From: an uncultured Flavobacteriales bacterium
GTDB lineage: Bacteria > Bacteroidota > Bacteroidia > Flavobacteriales_D > SKUL01
Direction: 5' to 3'
Assembly: GCA_937911795.1 (NCBI GenBank)
Contig: CALDPJ010000173.1
Coordinates: forward strand, 1 to 6,735
Length of the DNA: 6,735 nt
Part shown: positions 1 through 6,692 of the stretch, one piece after another
How positions within the stretch are numbered: the stretch's first letter is position 1
How the letters are laid out: every line of letters starts with the position of its first letter
Translations under genes and position numbers: made by a program
The notes under the pieces: model-generated
The model's input: only the letters and a program-made list of their open reading frames with translations
What the model was told of the DNA's origin: nothing
Databases searched by the model: none

Positions 1-44
1 AAGGTTTGTCTAAAGTTTGTTTATGTGAAACAATTTAACGCAGG

Positions 45-59
45 GAACTTCAAAAGTTC
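45..59 (+). promoter_or_regulatory. Perfect 6-bp hairpin or operator just before the fic start
   Basis: GAACTT (45-50) and AAGTTC (54-59) are exact reverse complements separated by the 3-base loop CAA, and the stem ends two bases before the ATG at 62. In RNA it would cover the ribosome-binding position. In DNA it is a 15-bp palindrome that a dimeric regulator could bind. No Shine-Dalgarno sequence is visible here, which is common in Bacteroidota. The inverted repeat is seen directly; its role is inferred, and a 6-bp AT-rich stem can arise by chance. Confidence 0.35.
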
Positions 60-61
60 GT

Positions 62-613
62 ATGAAAAATATTGACAGGAAAAGCCTGGAAAAGGCTTAT
101 CGTTTGTTTGATACAGGCGATATAGAAAAATTTGAAATTGGCACTACAAAAGGATTGCAGCAGATACATAAATATCTGTTTGACGGATTGTACGATTTTG
201 CAGGACAATTACGAACAAAAAATATTTCGAAAGGTGGTTTTCGATTTGCCACCGCATTGTACCTGAAAGATATTCTGGTGAAAATAGAACAAATGCCCGA
301 TGGAACTTTCAATGAAATTATTGCCAAATATGTAGAAATGAATATAGCCCATCCGTTTATGGAAGGCAACGGCCGGGCGATGCGTATTTGGCTGGATAGT
401 ATGTTTAAGTCACAACTGCAAAAAGTAGTCAATTGGCAATTTGTGGATAAGCATCAATATCTGCAGGCAATGGAAAGGAGTCCCATAAATGACCTGGAAC
501 TAAGAACCTTAATTTCCGCTCATTTGACAGATAAGACAAACGATAGGGAAATCATTTTCAAAGGCATTGAACAATCCTACTATTATGAAGGCTACGAAAA
601 AGGTGATGAATAA
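62..613 (+). CDS. fic: Fic-domain adenylyltransferase, class III (NmFic-like)
   Basis: Cytosolic Fic protein of 183 residues, expected to transfer AMP from ATP to hydroxyl side chains of target proteins. The complete core motif HPFMEGNGRAMR lies at residues 97-108, with catalytic His97, acidic Glu101 and the phosphate-binding GNGR, so it should be active. The flap that docks the target is near ISKGGFRF (55-62). The C-terminal helix carries Ser172-YYY-Glu176-Gly177, the (S/T)xxxE(G/N) self-inhibition motif of class III Fic proteins, so no separate antitoxin is needed for inhibition. From memory, the protein aligns almost without gaps with Neisseria meningitidis NmFic (about 191 residues, His107, Glu186) with a constant offset of 10. 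Tyr173 would match its automodified tyrosine. An in-frame TGA at 26-28 and no start codon between make the ATG at 62 the only start. The gene is convergent with the next one and looks more AT-rich (first 60 bases 22 G/C), suggesting acquisition. The target is unknown; relatives modify DNA gyrase and topoisomerase IV. Confidence 0.95.
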   Translation: MKNIDRKSLEKAYRLFDTGDIEKFEIGTTKGLQQIHKYLFDGLYDFAGQLRTKNISKGGFRFATALYLKDILVKIEQMPDGTFNEIIAKYVEMNIAHPFMEGNGRAMRIWLDSMFKSQLQKVVNWQFVDKHQYLQAMERSPINDLELRTLISAHLTDKTNDREIIFKGIEQSYYYEGYEKGDE

Positions 614-639
614 TTGAGTTTCCAAATTTCGTTAAGGCT

Positions 640-658
640 GTTTCCGGACGAAGCTTTT
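640..658 (+). terminator. Weak candidate terminator after fic
   Basis: GTTTC (640-644) can pair with GAAGC (650-654), including one G-T wobble, around a 5-base loop, and is followed by TTTT (655-658). It sits in the 61-bp convergent gap where transcription from both sides should end. The stem is short and the T-run is only four bases, so this is tentative. No better hairpin is visible in the gap. Confidence 0.25.
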
Positions 659-674
659 AAAACTTAACTGTACA

Positions 675-3600
675 CTACCGAATTACCGTCACATGTCCCC
701 GCATCTCGAAATGTACGCCGGTGTGTTCTTTTGCTACAATGTCCCAAACATAAACTTCTGATTCTACGTAGTGATCGCCTACACCGCCGTCCCAACCTAC
801 ATCAATATCAAAGGATTCGAAAATCAGCTCTCCCCAGCGGTCGAAAATCTGCAGGTGAAAGTCTTCGATTTCGGCACCTACGGCTTTAAATAAATCGTTG
901 ATGCCGTCGCCGTTGGGCGTAAAGGCGTTGGGTACATACAATGCTCCGGTGACTTCAATCAGCAGGCTATCGGTAGCTGTGCAGCCGTTTTCGTCCGTAG
1001 CCGTTACGTATACCACATCGGAATCTGTTCCTTGCACGCTGGTTATGGGGCATGTGGTACAGCTTAGTGGAAGATCCGATTCCCAGCTCAGCGTGCCATT
1101 CGATGAGGCGCCTATGTCTACAAAGGTGAAATAATCTACCACTTCATTCCCGGTGGTAAAAACAAACGGCGGGTCATGGACGTGTACCACGACCGAAGTC
1201 ATATCCGCGCAGCCGTACTGATCGGTGACGGTCACAGTGTAGGTAGTGGTATACATCGGACTCACCGTCGGATTTGCAGTATTTTCATTAATCATGTGCG
1301 TTTGCGGCTGCCAGTTGTAATAGGCTCCACCGGAGGCATGCAGCACAATGGGTTGACCTGGACAAGCGGTGTCCGGCTGCTGGACGAAGGGGTTAACCTC
1401 ACCGACATTTACCAGCACCGAGTCGATGGTTGTGCCGCACTGGTTCGATACGTGCACAATATACCACGTGTTTTGCCCAGGGCTCGCCAGCGGATTGTGA
1501 ATATCATAATGATTCAGACCCGGGGTGGGTTCCCATTGATATTCATCTCCTCCTGATGCCCAGATCCCAACGCTGCCGCCTTCGCAAATGGCCGCCACTT
1601 CGGCGGTCTGTACCACGGGAGGTCCGGGTAGAATTGAAACCTGCACCGATTCGTGGTACAAACATCCATTCGGGGAAGTGATCTCCACGTGATAAACCGT
1701 TGTTTCATCGGGTGATGCCTGTGGATTGGCGCTGGTCGCATTATTGAGTGTTTCATCAGGTGTCCAGCTATAGGTGCCACCGCCAGAAGCACTTATTCCA
1801 ACCGATTCACCCGGACAAACCTGCTGATCTTCTCCCGCGCCATATTCTTCATCAAAAACCATTACCGTCACGGTATCCGTCAGAGATCCGCAGGCCGCGT
1901 CTAATGTCACATAAAAGGTGGTCGTTTCATCGCACCAAACGGTGGGGTTGGGGCTTGTGGGATCATCCACTTGATCGGCCGGACTCCACAAATAGGTAGT
2001 TCCTCCGTCAACAAACAGTTCAGTTGAATCACCGGCGCATATGGAGGTGGCAGTGCTGATGTTGATTTCCGGAAGCGGTAATACCGTTATTTCTATGCTT
2101 GTGGAATCGGGCATAATGCATTCGTCGTCGTGACTTGCAACCATCGTAATGGTGTAATCTCCGGGTTCATCAAATTCAAAACCTGGATTCGTGGCGGTTG
2201 AGGTACCCTGTCCTCCAAAATCCCAAAAGAACTGATTTGCGGTAGTAGTGTTGTTGATGAAATTTACCGTAGAGCCAACGCAGACTTCGTCTGGCCCATC
2301 AATTTCTATCTGTGCGTGGATGTTGGCCAGATCGAACTTAAAAACACCGAGGTTGCATTGACCGAATGCCATAGCTGAGGGATTGGTTTCGGACCAGACG
2401 CCTGGTTGGGTAGGAAAGTCATCATTCCCTCCGCAGCCGGCACAAACAGCTTGATACACAGTTCCTCGTTTATCAAACCGACTGGTGCCACCGTCAACGT
2501 GTTCGTTGCTCGATCCGCCACCGAAATAAGTGGCGTATACAAGGTTTTCTGCTTCTGGCGAAAGAACCATCAGGTAGAAATCATCACCGTCGGTGGTGGA
2601 TTGAAAAGCATCGGCAGTCACCGGAAGATCAAATGTTGTACTTGTCCACACATCCGCAGCGCTCGCATTGGTCTGGCCTCCCCATCCTGAGATGTAAATT
2701 TGGTCGCAGTTCGACACCAGAAATGCGGAAATAGAAATATTCGGGCCACCGTTTCCATTGCCCACCACGGTTGACAGAAGAGAAGAATTGAGCCCCGGGT
2801 TTAATTTCTGAAGAAATTGACCGCTGTTCGGGTTGGAGTACACTCCGGGACTAACCGGGTAGTCTCCTTCGGTTTGCCCTACCACATACACATTGCCATC
2901 GGTGTCGAGCTGCACGAAAAATGCTTCGTCAAATTCTGGTGTCCCGAGGTAGGTGAGGCCCAGCAGATTCTGGCCGGTAGCAGAAATAGCGGCCACAAAA
3001 CCATCGGTGTTTCCCTGAAAATCCGGATTGAATGCACTGTTCGACGTATTCAAATTGGAACTGCGCGTAGCACCAGCTACATATACAGCACCTGCGTCAT
3101 TCAGTTGAACTGAAAAACCGGCATCACCGCCAGAACCTCCGAGGTAAGATGCCCATAGTATTGTGCTGAGATTGGGGTTCAGTTTAAATACACAACCATC
3201 GGTGCTTCCTCCACCATAGCCGGTTTGAAAAGCTCCGGGTGAGGTAGGGAAATCCAGAGAGCTGGTGACACTCGCAACAAAAACATTGCTGTTTTCGTCG
3301 ACGATAATTTCTCCGCGGAAAGCATCTCCGTAATTGTATTCAATCGCCGGATCCGAATTGATGCCGTCGTTTCCGCTTCCGCCGATAAACGTTGAAGCAG
3401 CCAAAGTGCTGCCGGCAGCGTTGAATTTAGTTACGAAAATGTCGGTCCCGGAGGAATGAGAAAAACCGTAACCAATATCAAATGTAAGGCTGTTGCCGGC
3501 CTGGAAATTCGGTTGCACAACCCCCGCAGTTGTTGGAAAATTAGAAGAACCTGTACTCCCCAACACGAAAAGTTCGTTGTTGTCATTCACCACCAGGCTG

Positions 3601-4565
3601 TGGGGCGATTCGTTGCCCGAGCCACCAATAAATGTGGAATAAATAAGCTGGGTGCCGTCGGGACTGAATTTGGTGATGCCGATATCAATCGTTCCGCCGT
3701 TGTGGCCGGCGTCAAAAACTCCGGCGGTGGTGGGATAGCCGGCTCCGAATGCAATGGCACCTGCATAAAGATGACCGTCATCGTCATAGGTAGCGGTATA
3801 GCCTAAACTCGATTGCGTACTTCCGACATAAGAAGAAAAACTGATTTCAGGATCGATGACCAGTTCGAGAGATTCATCGTATCCCGAAGGAAGTAAAAAG
3901 CGCAAAGTCTGGCCATCCAGCTCGTAATGACACGCAACTTTTATCAGTCGTCCGTGGCGCATCTGGTAAGCAAATGGCGGTTGCTCCACGTAGTGGCGCA
4001 CAGGCGTATAAACATGTAGCTGACCATCGCGCAACACGAGTGAATCTGCACCTTCGTATTCCAGCTCAACCTGTGCAGCGTCGGCTCCCGGCTGAACAAT
4101 GAGATCGTATTTCAGTTCTTCGTTGTGCCGGTACACGCGAAGATCAATGCCCTCATAGAGTTCCTTCCTTTTTACCCAACCGTAGCTTTTAACATTTCCG
4201 GCCCAGCGGGAGGAATCATTCCCCAGGAAAAAATTGTAATAATGTACCGAAGGTTCGGAATGTTCAAACTCAGAAGGAGCATTGGCACCTGCAAAACGCG
4301 TTTTTACCACGTGAATGCCGATGTCGGAAAACTGAAGTTCGCGGTTACCAGTATGCATCTGAGCCAGGGCATCCGCATCATAGAGCTGAAAAGTAAATCC
4401 ATCCGTGTCCATGTAGAATCGTCCTGCCGGGATTTCTGCACGAAACTGCACCGCGTCGTTCCACTGGCCTTTATTTTCGGTCAGAAACAATTCTTCTGTT
4501 CCTCCGGTAAGATTCGAAGAAACGAACAACAGAAAACATGCTATGGAGGAAATTTTCAGCAGCAA
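675..4565 (-). CDS. T9SS-exported SBBP-propeller/PKD/Ig-like protein, type B sorting domain
   Basis: Very large exported protein (1296 residues), probably released or anchored at the cell surface by the type IX secretion system. Order: signal peptide at about 1-22 (Lys4, then a hydrophobic stretch); an N-terminal domain at about 28-237 opening with ENKGQW, DUF7948-type; SBBP-type repeats at about 243-745 with signatures such as STFIGGSGN and FPTTAGV, which I count as seven blades; a PKD domain at about 753-828 (FFWDFGG, PGDYTITMVAS); four Ig-like repeats at about 832-1128, each with a cysteine pair; one more beta domain to about 1206; and the gliding-motility-associated sorting domain at 1208-1296 (VPNAFTPNGDGINDLF, IFDRWGE, GHVTVIR). 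The start is TTG: the first in-frame Met is residue 52 and an in-frame TAG lies at 4580-4578, so TTG is the only usual start that keeps the signal peptide. The stop is TAG. The ligand is unknown; adhesion or matrix binding is a guess. It is transcribed divergently from the PurF-like gene. Confidence 0.93.
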   Translation of the reverse strand: MLLKISSIACFLLFVSSNLTGGTEELFLTENKGQWNDAVQFRAEIPAGRFYMDTDGFTFQLYDADALAQMHTGNRELQFSDIGIHVVKTRFAGANAPSEFEHSEPSVHYYNFFLGNDSSRWAGNVKSYGWVKRKELYEGIDLRVYRHNEELKYDLIVQPGADAAQVELEYEGADSLVLRDGQLHVYTPVRHYVEQPPFAYQMRHGRLIKVACHYELDGQTLRFLLPSGYDESLELVIDPEISFSSYVGSTQSSLGYTATYDDDGHLYAGAIAFGAGYPTTAGVFDAGHNGGTIDIGITKFSPDGTQLIYSTFIGGSGNESPHSLVVNDNNELFVLGSTGSSNFPTTAGVVQPNFQAGNSLTFDIGYGFSHSSGTDIFVTKFNAAGSTLAASTFIGGSGNDGINSDPAIEYNYGDAFRGEIIVDENSNVFVASVTSSLDFPTSPGAFQTGYGGGSTDGCVFKLNPNLSTILWASYLGGSGGDAGFSVQLNDAGAVYVAGATRSSNLNTSNSAFNPDFQGNTDGFVAAISATGQNLLGLTYLGTPEFDEAFFVQLDTDGNVYVVGQTEGDYPVSPGVYSNPNSGQFLQKLNPGLNSSLLSTVVGNGNGGPNISISAFLVSNCDQIYISGWGGQTNASAADVWTSTTFDLPVTADAFQSTTDGDDFYLMVLSPEAENLVYATYFGGGSSNEHVDGGTSRFDKRGTVYQAVCAGCGGNDDFPTQPGVWSETNPSAMAFGQCNLGVFKFDLANIHAQIEIDGPDEVCVGSTVNFINNTTTANQFFWDFGGQGTSTATNPGFEFDEPGDYTITMVASHDDECIMPDSTSIEITVLPLPEINISTATSICAGDSTELFVDGGTTYLWSPADQVDDPTSPNPTVWCDETTTFYVTLDAACGSLTDTVTVMVFDEEYGAGEDQQVCPGESVGISASGGGTYSWTPDETLNNATSANPQASPDETTVYHVEITSPNGCLYHESVQVSILPGPPVVQTAEVAAICEGGSVGIWASGGDEYQWEPTPGLNHYDIHNPLASPGQNTWYIVHVSNQCGTTIDSVLVNVGEVNPFVQQPDTACPGQPIVLHASGGAYYNWQPQTHMINENTANPTVSPMYTTTYTVTVTDQYGCADMTSVVVHVHDPPFVFTTGNEVVDYFTFVDIGASSNGTLSWESDLPLSCTTCPITSVQGTDSDVVYVTATDENGCTATDSLLIEVTGALYVPNAFTPNGDGINDLFKAVGAEIEDFHLQIFDRWGELIFESFDIDVGWDGGVGDHYVESEVYVWDIVAKEHTGVHFEMRGHVTVIR

Positions 4566-4631
4566 CGTTAAAAAATACTAAGATACGGAATGGTGACGAA
4601 GCGCGCATTCCTTAGTTGTCGGTGAAATTAG

Positions 4632-4648
4632 AGAATATTCTGAATTCA
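4632..4648. promoter_or_regulatory. Two abutting palindromes in the divergent intergenic region
   Basis: AGAATATTCT (4632-4641) is a perfect 10-bp palindrome, and TGAATTCA (4641-4648) is a perfect 8-bp palindrome sharing one base with it. They lie between two divergent genes, a few bases upstream of the 9-bp inverted repeat at 4654-4691, where an activator or repressor site would be plausible. AT-rich palindromes of this size are common by chance, so the regulatory role is only a suggestion. Confidence 0.25.
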
Positions 4649-4653
4649 ACTGG

Positions 4654-4691
4654 TTTAGCGCTCTGTGGAGATCGTTTCAAAAAGCGCTAAA
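4654..4691. promoter_or_regulatory. Perfect 9-bp inverted repeat overlapping the purF -7 box
   Basis: TTTAGCGCT (4654-4662) and AGCGCTAAA (4683-4691) are exact reverse complements with 20 bases between them. Each arm also contains the self-palindrome AGCGCT, with the two copies starting 26 bp apart. The right arm overlaps the predicted -7 element of the downstream gene, so a protein bound there would block transcription. It could instead fold as an RNA hairpin if transcription starts further upstream. It does not resemble the E. coli PurR operator. The symmetry is seen directly; the operator role is inferred. Confidence 0.4.
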
Positions 4692-4695
4692 TTTG
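4662..4695 (+). promoter_or_regulatory. Bacteroidota-type promoter of the PurF-like gene
   Basis: TAAATTTG (4688-4695) matches the Bacteroidota -7 consensus TAnnTTTG exactly. A weak -33 candidate, TCTG (4662-4665, consensus TTTG), lies 22 bases upstream, within the range tolerated by the phylum's primary sigma factor. Transcription would begin at about 4700-4703, leaving a leader of roughly 20 bases before the ATG at 4721. Confidence rests mainly on the perfect -7 box. Confidence 0.5.
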
Positions 4696-4703
4696 CAATC
4701 TAA

Positions 4704-4724
4704 ATGGCTGTCACCCCCCAATGA
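4704..4724 (+). other. Six-codon upstream ORF overlapping the purF start (ATGA)
   Basis: ATG at 4704-4706 opens a reading frame coding for Met-Ala-Val-Thr-Pro-Gln and closes at TGA 4722-4724, overlapping the main ATG (4721-4723) as ATGA. Such overlaps often allow translational coupling. With the predicted transcription start near 4700-4703, this ATG would lie almost at the 5' end of the mRNA. It includes a run of six C (4714-4719). It may be a chance occurrence, as no expression evidence can be drawn from sequence alone. Confidence 0.25.
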
Positions 4725-6619
4725 GCGATCCCATCAAGCACGAGTGCGGCATTGCACTTTTAAGATTAAAAAAGCCGCTTGAATTTTATTTCGAGAAATA
4801 CGGCACCCCGTTTTACGGAATCAACAAAATGTACCTGCTGCTCGAAAAGCAGCACAACCGCGGACAAGACGGTGCGGGCGTAGCCAATATCAAACTCGAC
4901 GTTGCGCCGGGAGAACGGTACATCAGCCGCAAAAGATCCAATGCCGACGCTCCGATAAAAGATGTTTTTGAAGGAATCAATGCGCGCTTTCAGGAAGTGG
5001 AAGACCGCGAACCGGAACGCCTGAAAGATGTACAATGGCTGAAAAAAAATGTTCCCTTCACCGGTGAGCTTTTTCTTGGTCATGTTCGCTACGGAACTTT
5101 CGGTAACGATAGTATTGAAAGCGTACATCCTTTTTTACGCACCAACAACTGGATGACGAAGAACCTGGTGGTGGCCGGAAATTTCAACCTTACGAATGTG
5201 GATGAGCTGTTTAATCTGCTTGTTGAAATCGGGCAGCATCCGAAAGAGCGCTCCGACACCGTCACCGTCATCGAGAAAATCGGCCATTTTCTCGATGAAG
5301 AGAACGAAAGGCTTTATCAACAGTACAAAAAAATGGGTTATCCGCGCCAGCAGATCAGCGGATTGATTGCTGAACACCTCGATGTACAGCAGATACTTAA
5401 AAACGCTGCAGAAGACTGGGACGGAGGTTATGCCATGGCGGGATTATTTGGCCATGGTGATGCATTTGTGCTGCGCGATCCCTCGGGAATTCGTCCGGCG
5501 TTTTATTACGAAGACGATGAAATTTCGGTGGTTACTTCCGAACGTCCGGTGATTCAAACTGCCTTTAATGTTCCCGTTGATGCAGTGCATGAATTGCCTC
5601 CCGGACAGGCGCTGGTCATTAAACGCAACGGAAAAATGTCGTTGCATACCGTTCGGGAACCACTCGAAAAGAAATCGTGCTCGTTCGAACGAATTTACTT
5701 TTCGCGCGGTAGTGACAAGGATATTTACCGCGAACGACTCGAACTGGGTCGTTTGGTTTGTGAGCGGGTTTTGAACGCGGTGGATTACGATCTCAGAAAC
5801 ACCGTGCTTTCGTTCATTCCCAATACCGCTGAAACGGCGTTTTACGGAATGATCAAAGGCTGTGAAGATTATCTCAACAAGGTAAAGGCTGAGAAGATTG
5901 CGAAAATCGACGTTACCGATACCGAAAAGCTTGAGGACATCTTATCGATCCGACCCAGAGTAGAAAAGATCGCGATCAAGGATGCAAAGCTGCGCACGTT
6001 CATTACTTCGGACGCTGCTCGTGAAGATATGGTGGCGCACGTGTACGATATCACTTACGGAACCATTCGTCCGGGTGTGGACAATCTGGTTGTGATTGAT
6101 GATTCGATTGTGCGCGGAACCACGTTGCGTCAGAGTATCATCCGGATTCTATCACGGCTCGAGCCGAAGAAAATTGTCATTGTGAGTTCTGCACCTCAAA
6201 TCCGTTACCCCGATTGTTACGGTATTGACATGGCGCGATTGGGTGACTTTGTAGCGTTTCAGGCTGCCATTGCGTTGTTGAAGGAGACGGGAAAATCATC
6301 GGTGATTGATGATGTTTACCGAAAATGTCAGGACCAGCAAAACCTTCCGAAAGAGCAGATTCGCAACTACGTAAAAGAAATTTATGCGCCGTTTACCGAT
6401 GAAGAAATTTCTGATAAAATTTCTGAAATGCTGCACCCTGAAACCGTGAAAGCCGATTTAAAAGTGATGTTTCAAACGGTAGAAAACCTGCATGTTTCTT
6501 GTCCTGATAATTTAGGCGACTGGTATTTTACAGGAAATTACCCTACAGCAGGCGGAAACCGCGTAGTGAACCGCGCCTTCATGAATTTTGTAGAAGGCAA
6601 AGACGCAAGAGCTTATTAA
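4721..6619 (+). CDS. purF: Amidophosphoribosyltransferase-like protein, long Bacteroidota form
   Basis: Cytosolic enzyme expected to make 5-phosphoribosylamine from PRPP and glutamine, the first step of purine synthesis. The N-terminal class II glutaminase domain has its nucleophile at Cys9 (HECGI), so the eight-residue leader would need removal, as in Bacillus PurF. Further motifs are RGQDGAG (47-53), GHVRYGT (120-126), GNFNLTN (153-159), DGGY (234-237) and RDPSGIRP (252-259). The phosphoribosyltransferase half has CSFERIYFSRGSD (320-332) and a textbook PRPP loop, VVIDDSIVRGTT (457-468). At 632 residues it is longer than ordinary PurF (about 470-510), with extra sequence near 160-230 and 376-425 and a C-terminal extension. 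The usual PurF Fe-S cysteines near the C terminus are missing: FTGNYPT (603-609) is preceded by DNLGDWY, and the nearest cysteine is Cys594. From memory this is a conserved Bacteroidota family, often found beside a second, shorter PurF-like paralogue elsewhere in the genome, so which one is the main purine enzyme is open. The ATG at 4721 fits the family's start. Confidence 0.92.
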   Translation: MSDPIKHECGIALLRLKKPLEFYFEKYGTPFYGINKMYLLLEKQHNRGQDGAGVANIKLDVAPGERYISRKRSNADAPIKDVFEGINARFQEVEDREPERLKDVQWLKKNVPFTGELFLGHVRYGTFGNDSIESVHPFLRTNNWMTKNLVVAGNFNLTNVDELFNLLVEIGQHPKERSDTVTVIEKIGHFLDEENERLYQQYKKMGYPRQQISGLIAEHLDVQQILKNAAEDWDGGYAMAGLFGHGDAFVLRDPSGIRPAFYYEDDEISVVTSERPVIQTAFNVPVDAVHELPPGQALVIKRNGKMSLHTVREPLEKKSCSFERIYFSRGSDKDIYRERLELGRLVCERVLNAVDYDLRNTVLSFIPNTAETAFYGMIKGCEDYLNKVKAEKIAKIDVTDTEKLEDILSIRPRVEKIAIKDAKLRTFITSDAAREDMVAHVYDITYGTIRPGVDNLVVIDDSIVRGTTLRQSIIRILSRLEPKKIVIVSSAPQIRYPDCYGIDMARLGDFVAFQAAIALLKETGKSSVIDDVYRKCQDQQNLPKEQIRNYVKEIYAPFTDEEISDKISEMLHPETVKADLKVMFQTVENLHVSCPDNLGDWYFTGNYPTAGGNRVVNRAFMNFVEGKDARAY

Positions 6620-6639
6620 GATTGTAAAAAATCCTTGTA

Positions 6640-6679
6640 AAACCGCACTGGATTCGGTTTCGCATCATATTTAATTTTG
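6640..6679 (+). terminator. Candidate terminator after the PurF-like gene
   Basis: AAACCG (6640-6645) and CGGTTT (6655-6660) form a perfect 6-bp stem with a 9-base loop, 20 bases after the TAA stop. A T-rich stretch (ATTTAATTTT, 6669-6678) follows, but only after about eight bases and not as an uninterrupted T-run. The position is right for an intrinsic terminator; the shape is not ideal. Confidence 0.33.
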
Positions 6680-6692
6680 TTGTGAGATGTTG

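Noticed and set aside
11..19. TAAAGTTTG as a possible -7 promoter box for fic
   Set aside because: It has three rather than two bases between TA and TTTG, and no upstream -33 element can be judged because the window begins too close.
631..668. GTTAAG ... CTTAAC inverted repeat between the convergent genes
   Set aside because: The stem is six AT-rich base pairs with a 26-base loop and no T-run in the right place, which is not convincing as a terminator or operator.
62..4565. Toxin-immunity or polymorphic toxin locus formed by fic and the T9SS protein
   Set aside because: The genes are convergent, differ in composition, and Fic has no secretion signal or sorting domain. The large protein has no recognisable toxin domain and ends in a sorting domain, so there is no sign they work together.
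4125..4571. 148-codon plus-strand open frame opposite the start of the large secreted protein
   Set aside because: It is antisense to a coherent signal peptide and N-terminal domain, shows no recognisable motif, and is rich in residues typical of shadow frames. Other long antisense frames within 675-4565 and 4721-6619 were dismissed for the same reason.
4566..4720. Purine riboswitch before the PurF-like gene
   Set aside because: The predicted leader is only about 20 bases, and no conserved purine aptamer core is visible in the 155-bp intergenic region.
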